Positions 7,697-17,669 of a stretch of 64,000 nucleotides of DNA are shown piece by piece. Numbering within the stretch: the first letter of the stretch is position 1; each line of letters starts with the position of its first letter. The notes beneath the pieces were generated by a model. That model was not told where the DNA came from and did no database searches. It saw nothing but the letters and a program-made list of their open reading frames with translations. The stretch spans positions 248,001-312,000 of the forward strand of contig NZ_PDKG01000002.1 of assembly GCF_004116725.1 (NCBI RefSeq), read 5' to 3'. The stretch comes from Arcobacter sp. CECT 8986 (GTDB lineage: Bacteria > Campylobacterota > Campylobacteria > Campylobacterales > Arcobacteraceae). Made by a program: the position numbers and the translations under genes.

Positions 7697-9811
7697 TTAC
7701 TTATCTAATAAAAATTGTTCTATTTTTTCAAAAACTATTTTTGTATTTTTACCTTTTATAATTACATGTTCATCTAGTTCAAAAATTGCCAATTTTTTAT
7801 TTTTAGATTTTATTTTATCGTGTATTTCATATGCTGAACTCATATTTACAACAGGGTCATTTTTAGCTTGAATAATTAATATTTTTCTATTTATTTTCTC
7901 AAGATTTTGTTTTGTTACTTTCATTAACTCTTTTAATTGTAGTATTGCTTTTATATAAAATTTGTCATAGTTTATTTTTGGATATCTTGCTTTATTTTCA
8001 ACATACTCTTTTTTTAAACTATGTGCATTAAATGAACTTACAATATCATTCCAAAAATCAATAGCAGGCAAGACAGTTTTTATTCTAATATCATTTAGAT
8101 TTAATGCTGCATTTATACAAACAATTGATTTTAGTTTTGGCAAATATTTTTTTGAGCTAAGTAATGCAAGTAATCCTCCAGTTGAAAAACCAACAACATC
8201 AATCTCTTCATACTTCAAGCTAGCAATAGTTACACTTCTTGAAACACTATTATACCAATCTTTATATGATGTATCTTTTAAATCTTCAGGAACAGTTCCA
8301 TGTCCTTTTAATCTAATTGCATATACATTAAACTTACAATTATTTAAATATACAGCTAACTCTTCAACTTCTTTAGGAGCAGATGAAAACCCATGAATAA
8401 GTAAAATACATTTTTTTGAGGAATTATCTTTTAATAAATAGGGTGTTCCTATATCTTTAGGTTTTATATTAGAGTTAGAAGAAAATTTGTAATAATCTGA
8501 TTCAAACTCATTTTTTTCCTTTTCTTGCAATATATGAAGAAGCTCTTCATCAATTTGTTCGTGAGTTAATTCTACTTTTTGTTTTACTATTTCATTCATT
8601 TTATCAATAATCAATACTTCATTTAATACAACTCTTAAAATATTTTTTAATCTAATTGTATCGTGTGTATGCATATTTAGTAAGATATCTCTATTTATAA
8701 TATAATCATTTCTTGTTTGAGATATTATTTTATCTTTTATTGCAATTTTTAGTATCTCATCAAATATTGGATATTTTTCATATGAGATTAGATTTATGAT
8801 GTCATTTTTTATATCATCTTCAAATAAAGTACAATCTTCTTTTACTCTTTTTGCAACTAGATATATAATTCTTTTGAAGTATAGTTTACATATTTTTTCT
8901 TCTTTTAAGTGGTATAAAATTAGTATAAAAATATGTTCAAATCTAATTGTCAAATTTTCATAAATTTTTTTCATAAATTTATGTGTAAGTTCATATCTTA
9001 GTTTCTCTACTATTGTATTGTGATTTAGTTCTAAGCCATAAGAATTTTTAAGCATTTTATGTAGTGAAATAGGTTTTAAAATTCTTATAATAATTTTTGA
9101 ATTTAAAACGATATTACTCTCTATTTCTATCTCTTCTAAAAACTTTTCACTAATGTTATCAAACAATCTTTTTGTCATCTTTTGTAAAAAATTTTCACCT
9201 GTTCTTATTGGAGAGTAAGTTATATTTATTGGTACTATCATAGTTTCATTTGTTGCAATAGTATCATTTTCATTTATTAGATATTTTCTATTAAATTTAT
9301 TTTTATTTTTTATATTATTGTTTATGTGTTCTTGTCTTAAAATTTCTGAGTACAGTGCAAAGAAAGCAGAACCTGTAAAAACTCTACTTTTATTGTCATT
9401 TATTTTTACAGTGTAGTGATTTTCTTCTTTTGTAATATCTTTTGCTTTAACCATTCTTCCTTCTGGAAAAATAAGCCAATCTTTTTTTGCTGTTAATAAA
9501 TCAGATAATATTATATTATTTCTATTTGGATGAGATTTTGATAAAGCTCCAATATTTTGTAAAAAATTACCAAAATATGATTTCATCAATCCATCATCTG
9601 CTATAACACCCACTTTTTTATTTGTAATATCATATAAACAATAAGGCACAACAAGTGCCTCAATTCTTGTAAAATGATTTGCTACAAATATTTTTGGGTT
9701 ATCTTTTGGAATATTTTCTATTCCATAGACTTTTATATTTGTTGATAAAATTTTTTCTAATAGATTTAATACATATCCACTAGAATCAATTAATAAATCT
9801 TTTTTAAACAT
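7697..9811 (-). CDS. Fusion of PlsC-like acyltransferase and alpha/beta-hydrolase
   Basis: 704 residues with two recognisable enzyme modules. The N-terminal part (about 25-240) is a PlsC-type glycerolipid acyltransferase: VANHFTRIEA near residue 46 is the catalytic HX4D block but with Glu in place of Asp, and IFPEGRMVK near 116 is block III. A helical, lysine/isoleucine-rich linker (about 240-470) has no clear family. The C-terminal part (about 470-704) is an alpha/beta-hydrolase: LLIHGFSSAPKE oxyanion region, nucleophile elbow VGFSTGGLLAL, probable Asp in IQAKNDPVVN and His in LDEHVIIKG. No signal peptide. Placed between fadE and the thioesterase, it may move acyl chains between lipid and CoA pools: one half esterifies and the other hydrolyses. 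Whether both halves are active is unknown. Confidence 0.8.
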   Translation of the reverse strand: MFKKDLLIDSSGYVLNLLEKILSTNIKVYGIENIPKDNPKIFVANHFTRIEALVVPYCLYDITNKKVGVIADDGLMKSYFGNFLQNIGALSKSHPNRNNIILSDLLTAKKDWLIFPEGRMVKAKDITKEENHYTVKINDNKSRVFTGSAFFALYSEILRQEHINNNIKNKNKFNRKYLINENDTIATNETMIVPINITYSPIRTGENFLQKMTKRLFDNISEKFLEEIEIESNIVLNSKIIIRILKPISLHKMLKNSYGLELNHNTIVEKLRYELTHKFMKKIYENLTIRFEHIFILILYHLKEEKICKLYFKRIIYLVAKRVKEDCTLFEDDIKNDIINLISYEKYPIFDEILKIAIKDKIISQTRNDYIINRDILLNMHTHDTIRLKNILRVVLNEVLIIDKMNEIVKQKVELTHEQIDEELLHILQEKEKNEFESDYYKFSSNSNIKPKDIGTPYLLKDNSSKKCILLIHGFSSAPKEVEELAVYLNNCKFNVYAIRLKGHGTVPEDLKDTSYKDWYNSVSRSVTIASLKYEEIDVVGFSTGGLLALLSSKKYLPKLKSIVCINAALNLNDIRIKTVLPAIDFWNDIVSSFNAHSLKKEYVENKARYPKINYDKFYIKAILQLKELMKVTKQNLEKINRKILIIQAKNDPVVNMSSAYEIHDKIKSKNKKLAIFELDEHVIIKGKNTKIVFEKIEQFLLDK

Positions 9812-9822
9812 GATAAAGCCTT

Positions 9823-12183
9823 TTATCTTTGTTTTTTATAAGCTTTATCATTAAAATAATCAACATTTATAACTTCCATTCTTTTTTCAAATAGAAGTTT
9901 TAATTTCTCATACTCTTCATTTGTAATTACTCCTTTATTGTGTGACTCTTCTACCATATTTAGAAAACTTGATTTTTTTACTGTTTCATGTTTTATTGCA
10001 TATTTTATTCTTTCAAAAACTGCAATAGAATCTTTTTGTAAAATAAGTGCTTCTTGAAGCTTATATAAAATCTCATTTTCATCTTCTGGCATAAATAAGT
10101 TATCACATAGACTATTTACATTGTTTTCATCATCAAGTAAATCTATAATTTTTCTATTTAATCTATCTTTAGGTTTTGTTCCAATTGGATTTAACCTAAT
10201 AAATAGACTTAAAAATTTTAGAATAGATATATTTTGTACAATATCTTCTTTTGCTTCTTGAATTTTATAAAATCCATATTCACAAATATATTCAACTAAT
10301 ACTTTATCTTCTTTTTTTGCACTATTTTCGTACTCTCTAATTGTTGATGTAATTAGATATAACCAAGATAAAATATCTGCTAATCTTGCACTAATATTCT
10401 CTTTTTTCTTTATATTTGCACCTAAAATTGCAAGGGTAATATTAGTTAATGATGCAAAAGATGCACTTGCCCAAATAAGTCTTTTTTTATAGTTTTTAAA
10501 TTCACCTTTTGTTTTAATAAAAAGACCTCTTGTTACAAAGTATATAAATGATTTTACACTTAGACTAAGTGCAGATTTTATATGATTTGTTAGTGCATCA
10601 TCTAATGAATCTATATCATTACTTTTTATTGCAATAACTTGTTTGTATAAGTATGGATGAGATTTAATCAATCCTTGTCCAAACTGCATTAGATTTCTAG
10701 TTAAGATATTTGCACCTTCAACAGTAATAGAAATAGGTATTGCAAAATAAGCATGAGCAAGTAAATTTTTTTCTCCTCTTATTATTGCAGCTCCTCCTAA
10801 AATATCCATACTGTCATTTATTATTTCTCTAAATTTTTCAGTGGCATGATATTTCATAACTGAGTTTATAACAGCTGGTTTAATATCAGAATCAATTGCA
10901 TCTAAAGTATAGTTTCTAGAAGCATTTAGTAAGTATGTAAATGCAGCTATTTTTGCAACTTTTTCTTCTATTCCTTCAAATCTATTTATACTTAATCCAA
11001 ATTGTTCTCTTAGTTGAGTATAAGAGTTTACAACTTTTAATGCAAGTTTACTTCCACCTAAACTAACACTAGGTAAAGATATTCCTCTTCCTATTGAAAG
11101 AGATTCAACTAGCATTTGCCAACCTTTTCCTATACCTTCTTTTCCTCCAATGATATTTTCAAAATCAATTATTACATCTTTACCAAATAAAGGTGAGTTT
11201 ACAAAAGGAATTCCTAATGGGTCATGTCTATTTGAATTATCAACACCTTTTGTTTTAGAATCAATTAAAGCAAAAGTGATACCTAATTCATCTTCTTGTG
11301 AATATAGATGATTTGGATCTTTTAAAACAAATGCAAGACCTATTAATGTTGCAATATTTCCTAATGTTATATATCTTTTTTCAAAGTTTAGTTTGATTTT
11401 TAATTTTCCATCACTATCTTTAAATATTTCACCACTAGAAGTAATTGAAGTTGCATCACTTCCTGCATTTGGTTCAGTAAGTGCAAAACAAGGCACTTCT
11501 TGGCCTATTGCTAATCTTGGAAGATAGTAATCTTTTTGTTTTTGCGAACCATGTTTTAATATAAGTTCAGCAGGTCCTAATGAATTTGGTACCATAACTG
11601 TAATCGCTAAAACTTGTGAACGTGAAACAAGCTTTTCTATAATTTTAGAGTGAGCAGTTGCACTAAAGCCTAAACCTCCATACTCCTTTGGAATAATCAT
11701 TCCAAAAAATTTGTTTGATTTTATGAAATCCCATGATTTTTCACTTAAATCTCTATTTTGGAAGATTTGCCAGTCACTCTCTATTTTACATAATTCATTA
11801 ACTTCATTATCTAAGAAGCTTTGTTCTTCTTGTGTTAGTTTTATAGTTTTTTGATTTTTTACTCTATCAAAATCTACTTCACCTTTGAAAAAATCTTCTT
11901 CAATAAAGTTTGTTCCTGCTTCTAAAGCTTCTTGTTCTGTTTTTGAAATACTAGGAACTAAGTTTTTACTCTTTATAAAATTAAGTAAATTTTTTATAAA
12001 AAAGTGTTTTCTTACTTCAGAGTTTAGAACAACAATAGCCATTATGGCAAATACAACCCAAAAAGCAATACTCATATCAAAAAATACTAAAGAGTATATG
12101 CCAATGAACCCAAACCATAATATTGCCGGATATGCATAAAATGCAAAAATTAAAAGTATTAATATAAAAATTAGTGTTTCCAT
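9823..12183 (-). CDS. fadE: Acyl-CoA dehydrogenase, FadE type
   Basis: 786 residues, close to the ~800 of E. coli FadE. The N terminus has two hydrophobic segments (METLIFILILLIFAFYAYPA and a second near 30-50), so the enzyme is probably tied to the inner membrane. The dehydrogenase core covers about 100-520, with GMIIPKEYGGLGFSA, CFALTEPNAGSDATS (FAD and substrate contact), SIGRGISLPS and the helical C-terminal core including LREQFGL. The remaining ~250 residues match the C-terminal extension specific to FadE (DUF1974). It catalyses the first oxidation of beta-oxidation, acyl-CoA to trans-2-enoyl-CoA. The start overlaps the fadJ stop by 13 nt, so they are co-translated. Confidence 0.92.
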   Translation of the reverse strand: METLIFILILLIFAFYAYPAILWFGFIGIYSLVFFDMSIAFWVVFAIMAIVVLNSEVRKHFFIKNLLNFIKSKNLVPSISKTEQEALEAGTNFIEEDFFKGEVDFDRVKNQKTIKLTQEEQSFLDNEVNELCKIESDWQIFQNRDLSEKSWDFIKSNKFFGMIIPKEYGGLGFSATAHSKIIEKLVSRSQVLAITVMVPNSLGPAELILKHGSQKQKDYYLPRLAIGQEVPCFALTEPNAGSDATSITSSGEIFKDSDGKLKIKLNFEKRYITLGNIATLIGLAFVLKDPNHLYSQEDELGITFALIDSKTKGVDNSNRHDPLGIPFVNSPLFGKDVIIDFENIIGGKEGIGKGWQMLVESLSIGRGISLPSVSLGGSKLALKVVNSYTQLREQFGLSINRFEGIEEKVAKIAAFTYLLNASRNYTLDAIDSDIKPAVINSVMKYHATEKFREIINDSMDILGGAAIIRGEKNLLAHAYFAIPISITVEGANILTRNLMQFGQGLIKSHPYLYKQVIAIKSNDIDSLDDALTNHIKSALSLSVKSFIYFVTRGLFIKTKGEFKNYKKRLIWASASFASLTNITLAILGANIKKKENISARLADILSWLYLITSTIREYENSAKKEDKVLVEYICEYGFYKIQEAKEDIVQNISILKFLSLFIRLNPIGTKPKDRLNRKIIDLLDDENNVNSLCDNLFMPEDENEILYKLQEALILQKDSIAVFERIKYAIKHETVKKSSFLNMVEESHNKGVITNEEYEKLKLLFEKRMEVINVDYFNDKAYKKQR

Positions 12184-14273
12184 AATGACTCTCCTGTTTT
12201 AAAATCTAAGTTTTTTTGCTCTAGTTGTAAAAGTAAGTTACTAACTTCAAATCTTTTATCATATAAGTATTCAAATCTTTTTAACTCTTGTACAACTTTT
12301 TTTATTCCAATTAAATTTGCATATTTTAATATTCCACCTTTATAAGCAGGAAAACCAGTTCCTGCAACCATTGCAAAATCTAAAATATCAGCATCTTCAA
12401 CAATATGTTCTTCTAGACATCTACTAGCTTCATTTATCATTATGAATATACATCTATTTCTTATCTCTTCTTCTGTAACAACTCTAATATCACTTGTGTA
12501 GTTATAAATTGATTTATTTTCTACTGTTTGTTTAGTTGTGTAATCATAAAAACCTTTTTTAGTTTTCACTCCAAAAAGTTTCTCTTCATATACTTTTGTT
12601 AGAAGATTTGAAATAGGCATTCTTTGACCATATGAATCATTTAATATTTTTGATACATGATGACCTATATCTATTCCTACATTATCTGCAAGAGTAAAAG
12701 GTCCCATTGGCATACCAAAATCTTTTAATACTCTATCAATTGTAGTAATATTACTTCCTTCTTCAAGTATAAATGCTGCTTCATTTAAATAAGGAAGAAA
12801 AATTCTATTTACTAAAAATCCAGCACAATCTCCTACAACAATAGGCATTTTGCCCATTTTTATAAGTGATTGTTTCATTTTGTTTATATTCTCTTTTGAT
12901 GTTTTGCTATTAGGAATTATTTCAACTAAAGGCATTTTATTTACTGGATTAAAAAAGTGAATTCCCATAAAATTCTCTTTTCTTTGTAAATTTTTACTCA
13001 ACTCTTCTATTGAAATTGAAGATGTATTTGAAGCAATTATTGCTTCTTCTTTCATACAACTTTCAAGTTTTTTAAATAGCTCTTCTTTTTGTTCTTTATT
13101 TTCAACAATTGCTTCAATTGCTAAATCTATATTTTTTAATCCATCAAAATTTTGTGTATAACTTAAACTGCTTAGTTTTAAATCAACTTGTGCTTGGGTC
13201 ATTTTTCTTGATTTTAGAAAATATTCATAAAGTTTAGCAACATAACTTATTATATTTTGCGCTTTGTCTAAACTTCTTAGTTTTATTCTAGTTTGTTTTA
13301 GGTATTTTGAAAGTAACCAAATTATACCTTTTCCCATTACTCCATTACCAATAACTAAAGAAGTTGAAATTTCATTTGATGTTTTTTCATAATCTTTTTT
13401 TATCTTTTCACTTAAGAAAAAAAGTTCAATTAAGTATTTTGATTCTTTTGTTACTGCAAGTTGTGCAAAAGTTGAAGCTTCAACTTTTAGTCCATCTTGG
13501 AGATGTTTATCATATGTATCTTTTAAAACTTTTAAAGCTTTATATGGAGCAATAAAATCTTTATTTACTTTTTTTTCTAAATTTTTGTAAGCTTTATTGA
13601 AAATAATATTTCTTATAAGTGAAAATCTTTCAATTATGGGTTTAGTTTTTTGCTCTTTTTGTCTTGAATTTCTGATTTTTTGTACAAATTCATCTAATTT
13701 ATATCTCTCTTGTCCTTCATCAAAATAATCATCAATAAGACTAATTTTATATGCTTTTTTAGAATCAATATTTTTTCCAGTAAGAATTAAATCCATTGCA
13801 TTTATAAGTCCTATTACTTTAGGAGCTCTTTGTGTTCCTCCCAGTCCAGGAAAAAAACCTAATCTAATTTCTGGAAAAGCAAATTTAGTACTATTTGAAG
13901 TAGTTGCAACTCTATATTTGCAAGCTAAAGCTAACTCAAGTCCACCACCTATACAAGCACCATTTATATATGCAATTGTAGGAATATTTAAATTCTCAAG
14001 TTTATTAAGTATTGCATCACCTTTCATAAGTGCATTATAAACTTCATCTTCACTTTTAAAAGCTTTTATTTCATTTATATCTGCACCAGCAATAAAAATA
14101 TTTTTTTTCAAACTTTTTATTATTAGTACTTCTATATCTCTATTTTTATTAATATCATCAAGAATTAAATCTAATTCATGTAATACTTCAAAAGATAGTT
14201 TATTTACTTTTTCATCTTTTAAATCAAAGTATAAAGTTGCAATACTTTTTTCTATTTTTAAATTTAAGTTCAT
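12171..14273 (-). CDS. fadJ: Bifunctional enoyl-CoA hydratase / 3-hydroxyacyl-CoA dehydrogenase
   Basis: 700 residues from the ATG at 14273-14271, which follows a strong GGAGGTG; an upstream in-frame ATG at 14318 lies inside fadI and is not needed. The N-terminal half is a crotonase: FIAGADINEIKAF oxyanion region and ACIGGGLELALACKYRVA with the catalytic glutamates in FPEIRLGFFPGLGGTQR. The C-terminal half is an NAD-dependent 3-hydroxyacyl-CoA dehydrogenase: GNGVMGKGI dinucleotide-binding loop, ASNTSSISIEEL, MGIHFFNPVNKMPLVEII with the catalytic His, and a second C-terminal domain with GTGFPAYKGGILKYA. It performs the hydration and second oxidation steps. FadJ and FadB are hard to separate by eye; the FadI-like partner favours FadJ. 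Confidence 0.9.
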   Translation of the reverse strand: MNLNLKIEKSIATLYFDLKDEKVNKLSFEVLHELDLILDDINKNRDIEVLIIKSLKKNIFIAGADINEIKAFKSEDEVYNALMKGDAILNKLENLNIPTIAYINGACIGGGLELALACKYRVATTSNSTKFAFPEIRLGFFPGLGGTQRAPKVIGLINAMDLILTGKNIDSKKAYKISLIDDYFDEGQERYKLDEFVQKIRNSRQKEQKTKPIIERFSLIRNIIFNKAYKNLEKKVNKDFIAPYKALKVLKDTYDKHLQDGLKVEASTFAQLAVTKESKYLIELFFLSEKIKKDYEKTSNEISTSLVIGNGVMGKGIIWLLSKYLKQTRIKLRSLDKAQNIISYVAKLYEYFLKSRKMTQAQVDLKLSSLSYTQNFDGLKNIDLAIEAIVENKEQKEELFKKLESCMKEEAIIASNTSSISIEELSKNLQRKENFMGIHFFNPVNKMPLVEIIPNSKTSKENINKMKQSLIKMGKMPIVVGDCAGFLVNRIFLPYLNEAAFILEEGSNITTIDRVLKDFGMPMGPFTLADNVGIDIGHHVSKILNDSYGQRMPISNLLTKVYEEKLFGVKTKKGFYDYTTKQTVENKSIYNYTSDIRVVTEEEIRNRCIFIMINEASRCLEEHIVEDADILDFAMVAGTGFPAYKGGILKYANLIGIKKVVQELKRFEYLYDKRFEVSNLLLQLEQKNLDFKTGESLWKH

Positions 14274-14274
14274 A

Positions 14275-15546
14275 CTACACCTCCAGTAAAAAAGATGCAC
14301 CTTGTCCACCACCAACACAAAGTGTTGCTAGACCTGTTTTAAGGTTTCTTCTTTTTAACTCTTTTAATAAGTGTAAAACAATTCTTGTTCCACTCATACC
14401 AACTGGATGACCAAGTGCAATTGCTCCACCATTTACATTTAAAATATTAGGATTAATTTCTCCTAATACTTTTCCATCAAAATGTTGTTTTGCAAACTCC
14501 AAAGATTTAAATGCTTCTATATTTGCAATAACTTGTGAGGCAAACGCTTCATTTAGTTCTATTAAATCTATATCTTTTAAAGAAATATTACTCTTTGAAA
14601 ATAGCTTTTGTGTAGCATAGATTGGACCTAGTCCCATTTTGTTTGGTTCTAAACCAACATAAGTATAATCTTTTACAAATCCTAATGGTTCTAAGTTAAG
14701 CTCTTTTGCTTTACTCTCTGTACAAACAATAAGCATGGCAGCACCATCTGAAACCTGAGAAGAGTTTCCTGCTGTTACTGTGCCATGTGAATCAAAAATA
14801 GGTCTTAATTTATTTAAGGCTTCTATTGTTTGTTCAAATCTTACTCCATCATCTTCAAATATTTGAGCACTTTTTGAAATAATAGGATGAATTTCCTCTT
14901 CAAATATTTTATTTTCAATGGCAAGTTTTGCTTTTTTATGTGAGTTAAGTGCATATTCATCTTGCCGTGTTCTTGATATATTAAATTCATTTGCTAAGTT
15001 TTCAGCAGTTTTACCCATTATTTGTCCAGATATAGGATCAGTTAATCCAGAAATAAGTCCAATAATTGGTTTCAAATCTTTTATTTTTAATTTTGTTAAT
15101 AACTTTAGTTTTGAAGCCATACTTTTATTATTTGAAATTTGAGTTAAAAGATTTTTAAATTCAGTTGTATGAAGTAGGGGAATATTACTCATAGATTCTA
15201 CTCCACCAACTAAGTATAAATCCCCTTGATTTGTATATATTTTTTCAATTGCACTTGAGATTGATTGCATACCTGATGCACAATTTCTATGTACAGTATA
15301 TGCAGGAGTTTTTATATTAAAGCCTGCTTTTATAGCAATTACTCTTGCAATATTTGCAGCATGAGTTGGTTGTGCAACATTTCCTATTATTACTTCATCA
15401 AATCTATCATAATCTATATTGTTTCTTAAAACTAACTCTTTTGCAATGATACTTCCTAGTTCATCCGCTTGTATATTGTTTAGTTTTCCATAAGCTTTTG
15501 CTATTGGACTTCTTAGTCCATCTACAATTACAATTTTCTCTTTCAT
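14275..15546 (-). CDS. fadI: 3-ketoacyl-CoA thiolase, FadI type
   Basis: 423 residues, near the FadI length (~436) and longer than FadA (~387). The acylated catalytic cysteine is in VHRNCASGMQSISSA, the active-site His in GGAIALGHPVGMSGTR and the second Cys in LATLCVGGGQGASFLL; the NEAFASQ motif is also present. It cleaves 3-ketoacyl-CoA with CoA to acetyl-CoA and a shortened acyl-CoA. The stop lies 1 nt before the fadJ start, the usual arrangement for the two parts of the trifunctional complex, and fadD precedes it by 9 nt. Confidence 0.92.
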   Translation of the reverse strand: MKEKIVIVDGLRSPIAKAYGKLNNIQADELGSIIAKELVLRNNIDYDRFDEVIIGNVAQPTHAANIARVIAIKAGFNIKTPAYTVHRNCASGMQSISSAIEKIYTNQGDLYLVGGVESMSNIPLLHTTEFKNLLTQISNNKSMASKLKLLTKLKIKDLKPIIGLISGLTDPISGQIMGKTAENLANEFNISRTRQDEYALNSHKKAKLAIENKIFEEEIHPIISKSAQIFEDDGVRFEQTIEALNKLRPIFDSHGTVTAGNSSQVSDGAAMLIVCTESKAKELNLEPLGFVKDYTYVGLEPNKMGLGPIYATQKLFSKSNISLKDIDLIELNEAFASQVIANIEAFKSLEFAKQHFDGKVLGEINPNILNVNGGAIALGHPVGMSGTRIVLHLLKELKRRNLKTGLATLCVGGGQGASFLLEV

Positions 15547-15555
15547 GGTGAACTC

Positions 15556-17271
15556 CTAATACATTTTATTTATTACATCTTCATACTTCTTTTCTATATT
15601 TACTTTGCTAATTTTCATTGAAGGAGTTAATTCTCCTGTTTGTATTGATATCTCATTTGTTAATATTTTGTACTTAACAACTTTTTGAGCTTTATCCAAT
15701 TTTTTATTTACTTTTTGAATAGTTTTATCTATTGATTTTACTATGTAGTCTTGATTATAAAACTCCTCAATTGAAAGCTTTTTATTTGATTGATTATAAA
15801 AATCTTTATTAATAAAAATCAAGCAAGTTACATATTTTCTATTATTTGCAATTATTGTTGCAAACTCTATAAATCTATTTTTTGTAATTGCTTGTTCAAT
15901 TTTTAAAGTTGGTACATATTCTCCTGTTGAAGTTTTTACTATATCTTTTAGTCTGCTCTCAACAAAAATATAACCCTCTTCATCAATTCTACCCACATCA
16001 CCAGTATGAAGCCAACCATTAATAATTGTCTTTTTAGTTAGTTTATCTTGGTTTCTATAACCTTTCATCAATGCTTTTCCTCTTGCTAGAATCTCTTTTT
16101 CTTCAGAGAGTTTTACTTCTACACTAGGTAAAGCTTTTCCACAACTTCCTATCCTACTAAATTTTGGTGTATTTGTACAGATAACCGGTGAAAATTCTGT
16201 TAAACCATAACCTTGATACAAAGGAATCTTTATATTTATGAAAAATCTATAAATATCTTTATCAAGTGCAGCACCTCCACAAACTAACTGTTTTATTTGT
16301 GAACCAAAAATCTCTCTAAATTTACTATAAACTAATTTGTCAAAGATTTTATATATTAGACCTTTGTTGTTAAAAAATGTTGCATACTTAAAAGCTAAAA
16401 CTCCAAGAAGTCTTAGAAATAGTGGTTTTGAAGAGATGTTTTCTTGTATTTTATTATATATCTTTTCTAAAAGTCTTGGTACTACTGTCATAGTTGTAGG
16501 TTTAACTAACTTTAAAAGGTTACTTGTGTTTTCTATCTCATCAACAAAATATATACTCATTCCTTTACTCATATAATAACTCATTACTGTTCTTTCAAAT
16601 ATATGAGCTAAAGGAAGAAGAGAAAGAGCAATTTCTGTTTCATCTAAATAAAAAACTTCATTTATATCTTTTAGTTGTGAAATAATATTTTCATTTGTTA
16701 GTTCAACTCCTTTTGGAGTTCCTGTATTTCCACTTGTATAAATTACAGAAAAAATATCACTTTGTTTTGTATGCGTATCACTAAAGTAATCCTGTTCTAT
16801 TTGGTTATAAATTCTTTCACCTAATACAAATAAAGAATCTAAGCTATGAGTGTTTTTTCTATTTATGTAGAAATTGTGAGTAATATAAGTTACCTCTTTT
16901 TTTATCTCTTTAATTCTTTTAGAGCTATCAATAAATACAAAATTAATATTTGAATCTTCTATTTCAAACTCTAAATTCTTTGTAGAGATATTATCAAAGA
17001 TAGGAACACTAATAGCATCTAATAGATGAATCGCAAAATCAAATATAAGCCAAAAAGGTGAGGGTTTTGCAAATATAGCTATATTATCATCTTTTTTTAT
17101 ACCAATGTGATTTAGAGCTAAAGCTAAATATTTTACTCTTAATTCAAACTCTTTTGTAGAGATATGTACATATTTGTCATTTTCTAAATAGTTTAGAAAA
17201 GTGGGGTTTTCATAGTTATTAACTATATGTAAAAATAGTTCATTATATGTTTTGAAGTTGTAAGAAATCAT
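15556..17271 (-). CDS. fadD: Long-chain fatty-acid-CoA ligase
   Basis: 571 residues, an AMP-forming acyl-CoA synthetase of the ANL superfamily. The ATP loop reads YTSGNTGTPKGVELT, with Asn where Thr is more usual (SGTTGxPKG). The A5 region is GYGLTEFSPVI and the A7-A8 region NGWLHTGDVGRIDEEGYIFVESRLKDIVKTSTGEYV, including the conserved Asp, and the C-terminal swivel domain follows. It activates free fatty acids at the cytoplasmic side for beta-oxidation. It heads the minus-strand operon fadD-fadI-fadJ-fadE, so its upstream region (17272-17697) should hold the operon's control sites. Acyl chain-length preference cannot be read from sequence. Confidence 0.9.
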   Translation of the reverse strand: MISYNFKTYNELFLHIVNNYENPTFLNYLENDKYVHISTKEFELRVKYLALALNHIGIKKDDNIAIFAKPSPFWLIFDFAIHLLDAISVPIFDNISTKNLEFEIEDSNINFVFIDSSKRIKEIKKEVTYITHNFYINRKNTHSLDSLFVLGERIYNQIEQDYFSDTHTKQSDIFSVIYTSGNTGTPKGVELTNENIISQLKDINEVFYLDETEIALSLLPLAHIFERTVMSYYMSKGMSIYFVDEIENTSNLLKLVKPTTMTVVPRLLEKIYNKIQENISSKPLFLRLLGVLAFKYATFFNNKGLIYKIFDKLVYSKFREIFGSQIKQLVCGGAALDKDIYRFFINIKIPLYQGYGLTEFSPVICTNTPKFSRIGSCGKALPSVEVKLSEEKEILARGKALMKGYRNQDKLTKKTIINGWLHTGDVGRIDEEGYIFVESRLKDIVKTSTGEYVPTLKIEQAITKNRFIEFATIIANNRKYVTCLIFINKDFYNQSNKKLSIEEFYNQDYIVKSIDKTIQKVNKKLDKAQKVVKYKILTNEISIQTGELTPSMKISKVNIEKKYEDVINKMY

Positions 17272-17435
17272 ATTGAACCCCTTTTTTTAATATAATATGA
17301 AATAATTGTAACATTTAAATTGAAATAAATTCCAAAAAATTAATTTAAATTTATACTTTAAAGAAAAAATAATTATTAACTTCGAATTTAAACTATTTAC
17401 GCTAATCTAAATTTTTTTTATAAGAAAAAATTAAC

Positions 17436-17456
17436 AATGTACAATAATTGTACATT
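17436..17456. promoter_or_regulatory. Perfect 10+1+10 palindrome, candidate operator
   Basis: Arms AATGTACAAT and ATTGTACATT are exact reverse complements around one A. It lies 165 bp upstream of fadD and 242 bp upstream of acnB. The half-site core TGTACAA recurs nearer acnB. I do not recognise the regulator. Confidence 0.55.
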
Positions 17457-17663
17457 TGGTACTTTTTAAAAATAAATTGATTTTATAAAACCTTAGTTCA
17501 AGATAAAAAAAAATATTTAATAAAGCATTTAAAATAGTCTAAAATACGATTTATGATAAAAATTAGACATCTTATGTACTTTTTTTGTAACTTTTTTTTA
17601 CATAAGTACAAACTTGTACATAATTTTACAAAAATTGTACATTATGTAAAGGTAACATTATGT

Positions 17664-17669
17664 TATACT
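17664..17669 (+). promoter_or_regulatory. acnB: Probable extended -10 of the acnB promoter
   Basis: TGT-TATACT gives an extended -10 with its hexamer at 17664-17669; transcription would start near 17676, ahead of TAGGAG (17686-17691) and the ATG at 17698. The upstream TTGTACA motifs at 17614-17641 would overlap or flank the -35 area, a position suited to repression. Confidence 0.5.
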
